In this document: positions 7,500 to 14,088 of the stretch, piece by piece
How the letters are laid out: each line of letters opens with the position of its first letter
Position numbering within the stretch: the stretch's first letter is position 1
Origin: Oscillospiraceae bacterium
Lineage (GTDB): Bacteria > Bacillota_A > Clostridia > Oscillospirales > Ruminococcaceae
Direction of reading: 5' to 3'
DNA length: 18,489 bases
Assembly: GCA_017829075.1 (NCBI GenBank)
Contig: JAGAJA010000075.1
Span: 1-18,489 of the forward strand
The notes under the pieces: model-generated
Told to the model about the DNA's origin: nothing
Databases searched by the model: none
The model's input: the letters and a program-made list of their open reading frames with translations, nothing else
Program-made: the position numbers and the translations under genes

Positions 7500-8222
7500 A
7501 TGGTACATCACGATAAGATATCATATGCGAAATTACCAGGGAAGCGGTTTAGCTGGAGGAGTCTAGTCATTTGTTTTGCGGTTCTTGTTGTATCAGGCTT
7601 AGTTGTACTGGATCATTTGTTTCCGCCGCTGTGGTGGCAATTTGAAGCCCAGGCAAATAAAAAAGCAATTATAGAGTACGCAGACGTTAATTATCCTGAT
7701 GCGGAAATAGTTGATTATAATTTCGAATCCGCGGGACTAAATCCGGTCGGCTCCAAAATTGATTCGATACATTTCAGATGGGAAGAGGTTGATTTCTCCG
7801 TCTTAGCGGAGAAAGGGAAGGTCATCAGGGACAACTACTGGTCCGGAGTTGCCTATAATGAAGCGTATGATAGGCTGGTCGCTCCTTTTTTTGAACCCAG
7901 AAGCATCAATATCGGCTGTGAGATATATGCGTCCGAATTAGCGGCTTTTTTAAGCGGCGATCCTGACAATGACATATCGGATTTTTCCGGCTATGGAACA
8001 CAGGTGATAATTCGCTCGGACTATATAGATGGAGAAGCCGCGCTTAAGGGTCTCGGCTGGGTTTATGACTATTATCTGTTCTGTAAAAACAGCTTCACTT
8101 TTCCGGATTATAGAGTCACTCTGATTTTTCCCTCAAAGGGTGGAGATCACTATATTCATTTTACTCAGGATTCAAATTTTGATAGTGAAGATGATTTCTA
8201 TTCATCTATTTTGTTCGCGTAG
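7500..8222 (+). CDS. Predicted single-pass membrane protein, paralog of the 8254 product
   Basis: I start this 240-residue protein at ATG 7500, eight bases after AAAGGAGG; the frame is open 18 codons further but without a ribosome site. It has a charged N-terminus of 20 residues, one hydrophobic helix (about 21-38, SLVICFAVLVVSGLVVLD) and a soluble domain outside or inside the membrane. Shared with the 8254 product are K-A-I/V-EY-D-YPDA near residue 55-68, DFSV-G-V--D-YW in the middle, and LGW-YD-Y--CK-SF-F--Y-VT near the C-terminus. The family was not recognised; a distant likeness to YfjL-type Firmicute proteins is only an impression. It sits in the maturase position of the group II intron, sense to it. 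Confidence 0.8.
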   Translation: MVHHDKISYAKLPGKRFSWRSLVICFAVLVVSGLVVLDHLFPPLWWQFEAQANKKAIIEYADVNYPDAEIVDYNFESAGLNPVGSKIDSIHFRWEEVDFSVLAEKGKVIRDNYWSGVAYNEAYDRLVAPFFEPRSINIGCEIYASELAAFLSGDPDNDISDFSGYGTQVIIRSDYIDGEAALKGLGWVYDYYLFCKNSFTFPDYRVTLIFPSKGGDHYIHFTQDSNFDSEDDFYSSILFA

Positions 8223-8253
8223 GTCAGCAAGATATAAAAAATGAGGGGGATAC

Positions 8254-8895
8254 ATGAAGAAAACAGTTTTAATCAAAATTTTGTTATCAGTGGTATCAGT
8301 GGTCGGAATAGTGCTTATACTTCACGCAAACTTGTTGTTTCCGTGGCAGTGGACGGCTAGAAAAAACAAGCTGGCTGTTTTGGAATATGTTGATTCTACA
8401 TATTCCGACGCCAATTTCATACGCGCATACTATAATTCGACCAAAATCGCGGGCGCGGGACATGACCAATTTGTTTTTGAGAGAAACGGAATAAGATTTT
8501 CTGTTTATGCCGATCATGGTCGGGTTGCAACTGATTTTTACTGGTATGCATTTGCGGAACATCAGCTTTATAACGCTTATATCAAGCCGTTTACAACGCC
8601 AAGAAACATCAAGGCGGAATTTAGTTATTCTGTTTCCGACTTGAGAAATTTTTTCGAAAACAACCCTGATGCAGATATTTCACAGTTTGACGGCAGCATT
8701 GGATTAACAATCTACGATAACAAATGCGATGACCCCAGGTCTTTAGGCTGGTTGTACGATTTTTATTGCTATTGCAAAGAGAGCTTTCCGTTTTCAAGCT
8801 ACACCGTTACCATGATATGTTTGGAGAGCAGCTTAACATTTTCAAATATAAGTCAATTTGAAAATGAAGATGCATTTTACAACAATTTCAAATAA
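8254..8895 (+). CDS. Predicted single-pass membrane protein, paralog of the 7500 product
   Basis: This 213-residue protein starts at ATG 8254 after GAGGGGG. The hydrophobic helix spans about residues 5-27 (VLIKILLSVVSVVGIVLILH) with no signal-peptidase site evident, so it is probably a membrane anchor. The soluble part repeats the landmarks of the upstream paralog: KNKLAVLEYVDSTYSDA, RFSVYADHGRVATDFYW, LGWLYDFYCYCKESFPF. The 31-bp gap to the upstream gene suggests a shared transcript. A near-identical broken copy of its first 60 codons lies at 7222, showing recent duplication. No function can be named from sequence alone. Confidence 0.82.
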   Translation: MKKTVLIKILLSVVSVVGIVLILHANLLFPWQWTARKNKLAVLEYVDSTYSDANFIRAYYNSTKIAGAGHDQFVFERNGIRFSVYADHGRVATDFYWYAFAEHQLYNAYIKPFTTPRNIKAEFSYSVSDLRNFFENNPDADISQFDGSIGLTIYDNKCDDPRSLGWLYDFYCYCKESFPFSSYTVTMICLESSLTFSNISQFENEDAFYNNFK

Positions 8896-8913
8896 AACTT
8901 TAGCTCATAACAT

Positions 8914-9102
8914 ATGAGTGCAAAAGGGCATCCAACCCCAAACGTCTTATCTGCGCAACGGCTATTGCCGATCTCGGTAATACTGACAATAGCTATGGTA
9001 CTAGGCATAAGCATGGAGATATTCGCTGCATACACTGGTGAAAAGGCTCAGGCTTACAAGAGTGCAGATTGTACAATAACCTACAGTATGGCAAACGGAT
9101 GA
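8914..9102 (+). pseudogene. Short frame with a signal-peptide-like start, probably a remnant
   Basis: A 62-codon frame has a hydrophobic stretch RLLPISVILTIAMVLGISME followed by IFAAYTGEKA, which resembles a clostridial secretion signal with an Ala-rich cleavage site. There is no ribosome site before its ATG, and it stops soon after. It may be the relic of a secreted protein gene brought in with the cargo. I give it little weight. Confidence 0.25.
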
Positions 9103-9142
9103 ATCGGAAATCCCCATGTTAATGATGGTGCGCACTGCACAT

Positions 9143-9271
9143 TTTGGCTCACATGAGGTTTTTAGAGGTGACCTTAAATATTCGACAAATCGGATGTTGA
9201 ACAGACGCGACCAGAAAGGCAGATTCAGATACGAAAAGTATCTGAGAGTGTGGAATTACTATGTCGCTTAG
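9143..9271 (+). pseudogene. C-terminal stub of the group II intron reverse transcriptase/maturase
   Basis: The frame ending at TAG 9269-9271 reads FGSHEVF, then a stretch with MLNRRDQKGRFRYEKYLRVW. The NRR-Q----F-(W/Y)-K pattern is what intron-encoded proteins usually show near their C-terminus (NRRSQ--SF-WEKF), just upstream of domain V. The reverse-transcriptase fingers, palm and most of the X domain are absent. The identification rests on a short motif plus its exact position 50 bp before domain V. Confidence 0.55.
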
Positions 9272-9320
9272 CCTCATCTGACGACCAATATATGGGACTG
9301 GGGTCAAACGACTGTTTGAA

Positions 9321-9353
9321 GAGCCGTATGCGGGAAATCCGCACGTACGGTTC
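9321..9353 (+). ncRNA. Group II intron domain V (catalytic)
   Basis: A 33-nt hairpin begins GAGCCGTATGCGG, has a GAAA tetraloop, and closes with CACGTACGGTTC. The AGC catalytic triad is at 9322-9324 and the two-base bulge is on the 3' side. This is the most conserved part of a group II intron and looks intact. Confidence 0.93.
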
Positions 9354-9360
9354 CGTGAGG

Positions 9361-9421
9361 GGCAGTAGACAAGCCTTTCACTGTATTTATTTGAAAGGAG
9401 TGTCGAGACTGTCTACTCGAC
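9361..9421 (+). ncRNA. Group II intron domain VI and 3' splice site
   Basis: AGTAGACA (9364-9371) pairs with TGTCTACT (9410-9417), and inside it CCTTTCA (9374-9380) pairs with TGAAAGG (9392-9398). The intron end is placed after CGAC. The branch-point adenosine was not assigned. Confidence 0.8.
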
Positions 9422-9428
9422 TGATAAT

Positions 9429-9701
9429 ATGGATAAAAAAACTTACAAGCTCATCGGATCGGACGGTAAAATATACATTTCCGATCAGCCTGGTACGCTC
9501 GGCGGAAATAAAAAGCTAAAAATATACGGCAGGCTGGATTGTCCGTCTGCGTTACGGTACCTGGCAAAAGGTCAGTATGCTGAACACCGGGTGTTTTTCA
9601 AGGACGAAGCAACTGCGAAAGCCGCTGGATATCGTCCGTGCGGGGTATGCATGAAAGAAGCATATAAGCTCTGGAAAGAAGAGAATGGAGGAAGTAAATG
9701 A
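9429..9701 (+). CDS. Small Ada-type zinc-binding domain protein
   Basis: This 90-residue protein has the core of the Ada metal-binding domain: GRLDCP (Cys38), then HRVFFKDEATAKAAGYRPCGVC with Cys71 and Cys74. In Ada four cysteines bind zinc; here the second (four residues after Cys38) is Leu, so only three are present, as in other stand-alone domains of this type. It lacks methyltransferase or AraC domains, so a repair role is not implied. As genomic DNA there is no Shine-Dalgarno just before its ATG, because the group II intron ends seven bases upstream. Removal of the intron would place AGAGGTGAT in front of it. Its stop overlaps the next start (ATGA). Confidence 0.75.
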   Translation: MDKKTYKLIGSDGKIYISDQPGTLGGNKKLKIYGRLDCPSALRYLAKGQYAEHRVFFKDEATAKAAGYRPCGVCMKEAYKLWKEENGGSK

Positions 9702-10291
9702 AAACACTTAATTACATAGGTAAGGACGGAGTTATAATACGCATCGAAGACGGCGGCGAGGTTCAGGAGATCAGATTTTCCGATATTGAGAAATACTGGG
9801 ACTAAGCCAATGAAGACGACTTTGAGGGCGGCAGCGCCAGAATTATAGGCGGAATCGTATTTTTTACAATGCTCACTGCAGGCGGTCAGGGCGGAATAAT
9901 TGTCGGCTGGGATCTTGAGAAAAACAGCGTTGTTCATATTTCAAACGGAGAGTTCTGCAAAGATTTTGCTCTCTATAATGATATGGTCTACTCGCTCTGC
10001 GAAGCATGCGATTTTAGCTGCGCTGCTCATTTTGTTATCTTCCGCGTTCCATTCGGCACAATGAATATTAAAGAATCAGGAACACGGCTTTACTGTGAAT
10101 CACCATGCAGGATAACCGGAAATCCGGCACTTGAAGTCAGCAAAAAAGGAATACAGGTTATCTCTGAAGACAAGGAATACACGTTTGCCTCTTCCGCTGA
10201 GGGCGCACGAATTTCTCCGGCTGCCAGGTTCGAAAAGTATTATGATCCTAGTGCAATGGCTGACCATTCAATGAGCGGCATGCTGCTATAA
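9698..10291 (+). pseudogene. Unrecognised gene interrupted by one in-frame TAA
   Basis: Starting at ATG 9698 (GGAGG at 9686, ATGA overlap with the gene before), the frame reads 35 codons ending EKYWD, meets TAA at 9803-9805, then continues open in the same frame to TAA at 10289-10291. The full reading would be about 197 codons. The first part has strand-like repeats (YIGKDGVIIRIEDGG). The second has one hydrophobic patch (IIGGIVFFTMLTAGGQGGIIVG), several cysteines, and a serine-rich end. I do not recognise the family. A downstream GTG/ATG restart could still make a 140-residue fragment. Confidence 0.6.
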
Positions 10292-10403
10292 TACTTTAGC
10301 GCTGAGGCTGAATGAATCCGGATATTTAAGGGGCAGCGCCTTATGCATTCGCTCATGCTTGTTTACTTCCGACGGCTTGCGGCGAAAAAAGCTGCCGCTT
10401 CAT

Positions 10404-10530
10404 TCAGAAAGGTCCTTTACTCCTGACGCCGTTTAGCTTTACTGACTGCTCCTTATAATTCCTGCCGTATTTCTTTGCTTCTGACACTTCCTTCACCTTG
10501 CTGATTTTTTGTTTACCGCTCTTGACAAGC
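10404..10530 (-). pseudogene. Possible vestige of a transposase N-terminus
   Basis: The minus-strand frame ending at TGA 10406-10404 contains SEAKKYGRNYKEQSVKL, which resembles the (K/R)KY--EFKEQAVKL opening of IS3-type OrfA helix-turn-helix proteins. There is no start codon, and the frame ends within 20 residues after the motif. No inverted repeats were found. The rest of 10292-10520 shows no gene or clear site. Confidence 0.22.
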
Positions 10531-10582
10531 TGTGGGTTAGTGTGGTGTAATTAAAATGACTGGTATCGAAACTTAGTCATTT
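10522..10582 (+). promoter_or_regulatory. Promoter and palindromic operator of the decayed tetR gene
   Basis: TTGACA (10522-10527), 18 bp and TGTAAT (10546-10551) form the promoter. An inverted repeat AAATGACT (10554-10561) / AGTCATTT (10575-10582) covers the predicted start site, as expected for autorepression by a TetR dimer. The GAGGG ribosome site follows at 10590-10594. The arrangement matches that at 18244-18306. Confidence 0.65.
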
Positions 10583-10601
10583 AGAGCAGGAGGGAACGAT
10601 A

Positions 10602-11210
10602 ATGCCCGTAATTTTCAGCTAGAAAAAACGCCAAGATATAAGCCGGCAGATAAAGGAAGCGGCGCTCCGGCTGTTCAAGACGAAAGGAATACGCAAAACA
10701 ACGGTCGCCGAACTTGCGGAGAGCGTCGGGATTGCCAAAGGCACCTTTTACAACTTCTATGCGACAAAGGGTCAGCTTGTGGCTGAAATAATGGAAGACT
10801 TCGACGCTGCGTCAGAGCGGGAACTGAGAAACAAAATCGGCGGCAGGGATAAAATACCGATAGCGGATTTCTACAAGTACTATGTGGAACTGTTTCGTCC
10901 GGACACGGCGTTCTCGTTCCATTTCACGCCGGACGACATAACGGCAATGCAGGAGATGGAGGAGACCCGGAGTTTTTTCTCCCAGGAACACGCCGTAAAG
11001 ACCACAAAGCTTGTGCTGGAATATGTGGACGGCGTGCGCGAGGACGTGGACTACGCTTACATCGCAAACTTCGCGAAGCTTGTAAACCTTGCGATAGAGA
11101 ACCGTGGCGCATTCTGTCAGGAAGCGTTCGAGAAGAACCTCAGTACGATATTCAACGTGATGTTCGACTACCTCAGCAGAAACACGGATAACGGGAAAGT
11201 AACGTGCTGA
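10602..11210 (+). pseudogene. TetR-family regulator with a stop at codon 7
   Basis: From ATG 10602, placed after AGGAGGG, the frame gives MPVIFS then TAG (10620-10622). It then continues without break for about 195 codons in the same frame. The helix-turn-helix is typical of TetR: LFKTKGIRKTTVAELAESVG followed by IAKGTFYNFYATKGQL. The ligand-binding part ends NVMFDYLSRN. Total length of about 202 aa is normal for the family. No suitable start lies between the TAG and the helix-turn-helix; the first downstream ATG (10788) is after it, so the product could not bind DNA. It lies one base before the start of the ABC remnant, so it once controlled that transporter. Confidence 0.75.
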
Positions 11211-11211
11211 A

Positions 11212-11937
11212 ATGTATCTTTAGATGAAAGATGTTGTAAAGAAATACGGCGAGGGAGGAAACACTATCTACGCGCTGGATCACGCCTCGCTGGAACTTGA
11301 AAAGGGAGAGATATGCGTTATCCTCGGTTCCTCCGGTTCGGGAAAATATCTTACGGCGAAACGACTGTCCGGCTGTTCGCAGAAACGCAGAAGACGAACA
11401 AGGCGGTCATTCTGGGGGGCGAGCCGCTCAGCTGCTACTCCGTGAAATACGCCGACCCGGGGCGGGAACCCGACTGCCGCGCTGCTGATTCCTCTGGAGG
11501 ACTACCGCCGCAGCACCGAAAGCGCTCTGGACACCGCTCGGGCAGTCATTTCCATCGTGAAAGTCATCGGCGCGCTGATATGCATACTGGTAGTGATACT
11601 GCTTTCAGGAATGATAATCGAGGAGAACCGCCGCAGCATTTCTACGCTGGAAGTGCTCGGCTACCGCAGTCAGGAGATACGCCGGCTGGTACTGTCCCCG
11701 AATCACCTGCTGGTGGGATTTGCGCTGGGGATACCCCTCGGGCTTGCGCTCGCAGACATGATCGCCCGCGCAAACGCAGCCTCCGGCGGTGTAATGATGT
11801 CCATTTCGCTGACCGGAAAAACATTACTGATCAGCGCCGTTTTCATAGCGGCAGCCTACGCCCTGTCCCTTGCGCTTTCCGCGCGGAAGCTGAAAAAAGA
11901 TAGACATGGTGGAATGCCTCAAGGAAGAGCGGAATAG
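11212..11937 (+). pseudogene. ABC transporter ATPase-permease remnant (MacB/FtsX type), internally deleted
   Basis: The frame begins MYL, TAG, then MKDVVKKYGEGG and reaches a Walker A motif GSSGSGK (about 11332-11346), where ATPase similarity ends abruptly. The following bases, in another frame, read YGETTVRLFAETQKTNK and VILGGEPLSCYSVKYADPG, typical of an FtsX-family permease extracellular part. Near 11455 the permease continues in a third register (AALLIPLEDYRRSTESALD) into two predicted membrane helices (about 11570-11625 and 11710-11770) and a last one near 11830. So one deletion removed most of the ATPase and the front of the permease, and a separate frameshift lies at about 11455. It was probably an exporter operon under the preceding TetR. 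Confidence 0.75.
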
Positions 11938-11964
11938 CTTTTTAATTACCCCGGTTCAATATGC

Positions 11965-11992
11965 AAAACCGCCAGACACTGAGCCTGGCGGT
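11965..11992 (-). terminator. Terminator after the SDR gene
   Basis: ACCGCCAG (11968-11975) pairs with CTGGCGGT (11985-11992). Read on the minus strand, the hairpin begins 33 bases after the SDR stop and is followed by TTTT. In the plus direction it is followed by CAATTCTTT, so it may weakly stop both converging transcripts. Confidence 0.65.
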
Positions 11993-12024
11993 CAATTCTT
12001 TGATTTAAGCGGAGCGACTGGTCA

Positions 12025-12765
12025 TCAGGTCTGAGCGGCTCCGTCCACTGAAATCACGGTTCCGGTGACATAGCTGGAAAGGTCGCTTGCGAGGAACAGG
12101 AACACATTTGCGACTTCCTCCGGCTCGCCGATACGCCCCAGCGGTATCGGCGCGGAGATACGCTCCACGATCTCAGCAGGAAGCGCCGCGACCATATCCG
12201 TTCTAGTAACGCCCGGTGCGACTGCGTTGACGCGTATGCCGCTGCGCCCGAGTTCGCGCGCAAGGCTCTTTGTCATGCCGTTTACCGCAAACTTACTGGT
12301 CGGGTAGCCAACGCCGCTCGGCTGACCGTAAATGCTTACCATGGAGCTGGTGTTGATAATGCTTCCGCCTGATTCTCTCATATGCTCCGCAGCAGCCTTG
12401 CAGCCGTTGAACACCGCGGTAACGTTCAGATCCATGATCTTCTTGAACGCTTCCGGGTCGTACTGCGCCAGCGGTTCGCGCGCGGATATTCCTGCGTTGT
12501 TGACCATGATGTCAAGCCTGCCGAATTTCGCTGCGACTTCGTCCACTGCGTTCTTCACAGATGTGTAGTCGGTCAGGTCGGGCGCCATTCCTATGACTTC
12601 CCACGCGGGGTTTTCAGCTTTTAACTCCGCAAGTGCCTTGTCAACTGTTTCCTGACGGCTTCCGAAAAGAGCCACCTTTGCTCCGTTCTGCAGAAATACC
12701 TTTACTATCGCGAACCCTATTCCGCGTGTTCCGCCTGTCACGATAGCTGTTTTTCCTTTAAGCAT
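12025..12765 (-). CDS. Short-chain dehydrogenase/reductase (FabG-like), NADP-type
   Basis: A classical SDR of 246 residues. The cofactor motif TGGTRGIG is at 10-17, an Arg (Arg37) after the second beta strand (FGSR) suggests NADP(H), NNAG is at 89-92, and catalytic residues are Asn114, Ser141, Tyr154 and Lys158 (YPTSK). The C-terminal VAPGVTRTDM and ASDLSSYVTGTVISVDGA are standard for the FabG branch. Substrate cannot be told from these motifs: 3-oxoacyl-ACP, sugar or steroid alcohols are all possible. No fatty-acid synthesis genes are nearby, which argues against a core FabG role. The start follows AGGAGGAGA at six bases. It is a single-gene unit. Confidence 0.92.
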   Translation of the reverse strand: MLKGKTAIVTGGTRGIGFAIVKVFLQNGAKVALFGSRQETVDKALAELKAENPAWEVIGMAPDLTDYTSVKNAVDEVAAKFGRLDIMVNNAGISAREPLAQYDPEAFKKIMDLNVTAVFNGCKAAAEHMRESGGSIINTSSMVSIYGQPSGVGYPTSKFAVNGMTKSLARELGRSGIRVNAVAPGVTRTDMVAALPAEIVERISAPIPLGRIGEPEEVANVFLFLASDLSSYVTGTVISVDGAAQT

Positions 12766-12818
12766 ATGAAATCTCCTCCTGTATTTATTCAGCGTCAGTC
12801 TGCTTACGCTTTAATATA

Positions 12819-12847
12819 ATATTATCACATTTGCCGAATTTTGTCAA
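12819..12847 (-). promoter_or_regulatory. SDR gene promoter
   Basis: On the minus strand TTGACA (12847-12842), 17 bp and TAATAT (12824-12819) predict a start near 12812 and a leader of about 47 nt to the ATG at 12765. Confidence 0.75.
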
Positions 12848-13017
12848 CATGGTTTTCTCGATTTGTTCAAAATGTTCAAAAGTCGGGGAACTGACCAGGG
12901 AAGCGCTCTGGAACGAAAACAAATGGGTCGCCGATTATCGCAGATTAAGGGCTGTGTCGCATATATGAATCCCGCTCTCGTTGATATTCACGGGAGTTTT
13001 GCCATAGAAATATCCGC
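12848..13017. other. Intergenic stretch with no supported gene
   Basis: Between the SDR promoter and the hydrolase promoter I see only a short plus-strand frame (12891-12968, LTREALWNENKWVADYRRLR then TGA) with a protein-like composition and no start codon, possibly a gene fragment. An imperfect inverted repeat CCCGCTCTCG / CGGGAG lies at about 12971-12996. Confidence 0.3.
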
Positions 13018-13046
13018 TTGACTTCTTTTATATTTTGTGGTATTAT
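13018..13046 (+). promoter_or_regulatory. Promoter of the two-hydrolase operon
   Basis: TTGACT (13018-13023), 17 bp and TATTAT (13041-13046) predict a start near 13053 and a 5' leader of about 72 nt. Confidence 0.75.
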
Positions 13047-13087
13047 TTTTTATGGGATCATGCTGTGTCCCTTATATTTGATATCTT

Positions 13088-13105
13088 AGTTAGCTATATC
13101 TAACT
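13088..13105 (+). promoter_or_regulatory. Palindrome in the hydrolase leader
   Basis: AGTTAG (13088-13093) and CTAACT (13100-13105) form a perfect 6-bp inverted repeat with a 6-base centre, downstream of the predicted start. It is a candidate operator. It also resembles the TTAGTTAG-type bases inside the tetR promoter at 18254-18262. Confidence 0.45.
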
Positions 13106-13124
13106 TGACTTACAGGAGCTGCTT

Positions 13125-14054
13125 ATGAAAAGAATATTTTTCAGCATAGAAAAGGACGGGTTCTACGGAACATATTATGAAAACCCGCATGGGTCGGACT
13201 GCACGGTGCTTGGATTATTCGGAGACGACCCCAACGACTATATGGCGAAGTGCGGAGTAAAGTGGCTGCATAAGAACGGCGTGAACGCGCTCTGCATGTC
13301 CCCGGGGAAAAAGAACTACAGCCACGTTAACATGCCGCTGGAGCGTTACGCGGCTGCCATTGCGTGGCTTAAAGCCCACGGAACAAGAAAGACAGGCATT
13401 ATGGGAATGAGCACGGCGGGAATGGATTCAATTGTCGCGGCGTCGTATTTTCCGGATATAACGCTGACTTTCGGGCTTACGGCAAGCGACTTCATATGGC
13501 AGGGATTTGAGCAGGGCAAAAAGGACGGCTGCGGCGAATGGCCTGTCCCGGGGACTTCAACGCTTTCCTGGAAAGGCGAGCCTCTGCCGTATATGCCGTT
13601 TGTATATCAGCACCCGGAATACTGGAACAAGGTACAGGAGGAAACGAAAGGCTCGGGGGATTTCATGCGTTCTACATGCCTGTTTATTGATTCCGAAAAG
13701 GCAAGGGAGCATTCCGAAGATGAAATGATAAAAGTAGAGAATATCCACGGAAAGCTGTTCCTCATCGGTGCTGACGACGATTCCTTCTGGGAGGCGGGGA
13801 AGTACGTCCGCAGAATGGACGAGCGCCTGAAATCGCGTCCGCACAACTGCGAGTACGAAGCGCTTGCCTATGAGCACGGGACGCATTTTGTGCTTCCGGA
13901 GTCGCTGCTGCGCGCGGCGCTCCCGGTGGGACTGAAATTCGTGCTGCGGTTCGTTTTCAGGGCGGCGAAGGAATACCCGAATGAATGCGAGCAGACCCGA
14001 AAGGACATAGACCGACGGCTTTCCGCTGCGCTCAGGGAGTGGACGGCGGAATAA
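13125..14054 (+). CDS. Alpha/beta hydrolase, BAAT/acyl-CoA thioesterase C-terminal domain type
   Basis: This 309-residue protein has the nucleophile elbow GMSTAG with Ser96, an acid in the strand-loop LIGADDDSFW (probably Asp218), and catalytic His254 in YEHGTHFVLPE. The wide spacing between elbow and acid, and the GADDDSFW and GTHF blocks, match the C-terminal domain of the bile-acid-CoA:amino acid acyltransferase/acyl-CoA thioesterase family, usually a Ser/Cys-Asp-His hydrolase. There is no signal peptide, so it is cytoplasmic. The start follows AGGAG (13113-13117). It is the first gene of a pair with a second hydrolase 34 bp downstream. The substrate is not known; hydrolysis of a thioester or ester is the safe statement. 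Confidence 0.83.
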   Translation: MKRIFFSIEKDGFYGTYYENPHGSDCTVLGLFGDDPNDYMAKCGVKWLHKNGVNALCMSPGKKNYSHVNMPLERYAAAIAWLKAHGTRKTGIMGMSTAGMDSIVAASYFPDITLTFGLTASDFIWQGFEQGKKDGCGEWPVPGTSTLSWKGEPLPYMPFVYQHPEYWNKVQEETKGSGDFMRSTCLFIDSEKAREHSEDEMIKVENIHGKLFLIGADDDSFWEAGKYVRRMDERLKSRPHNCEYEALAYEHGTHFVLPESLLRAALPVGLKFVLRFVFRAAKEYPNECEQTRKDIDRRLSAALREWTAE

Positions 14055-14088
14055 TATCTGACATTGAATAAATGCATGGAGAAACGAT

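Larger units (their letters stand above)
6892..9421 (+). mobile_element. Group II intron with its maturase gene replaced by other genes
   Basis: The 5' end GTGCGCC fits the GUGYG rule, and a catalytic domain V and branch-point domain VI stand at the other end in the same orientation. The total of about 2.5 kb is normal for an intron carrying its reverse transcriptase. Here, however, domain IV holds a truncated and two complete copies of an unrelated membrane protein family, and only a C-terminal stub of the intron-encoded protein remains (9143-9271). Borders are set by the GTGCG start and the terminal CGAC after the domain VI stem; the 3' end is certain only to a few bases. The subclass was not determined. 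Mobility in cis should be lost; splicing with a maturase from elsewhere is possible. Confidence 0.85.

Noticed and set aside
9803..11223. Reassigned stop codons (for example TAG as Gln) as an explanation of the in-frame stops
   Set aside because: TAG ends intact genes and frames in the window (8222, 11937), the interruptions include TAA, and the neighbouring ABC gene carries a deletion and a frameshift, which fits decay.
12891..12968. Short frame LTREALWNENKWVADYRRLR before the hydrolase promoter
   Set aside because: It looks protein-like but has no start codon, no ribosome site and no recognised family. It is mentioned only within the intergenic entry.
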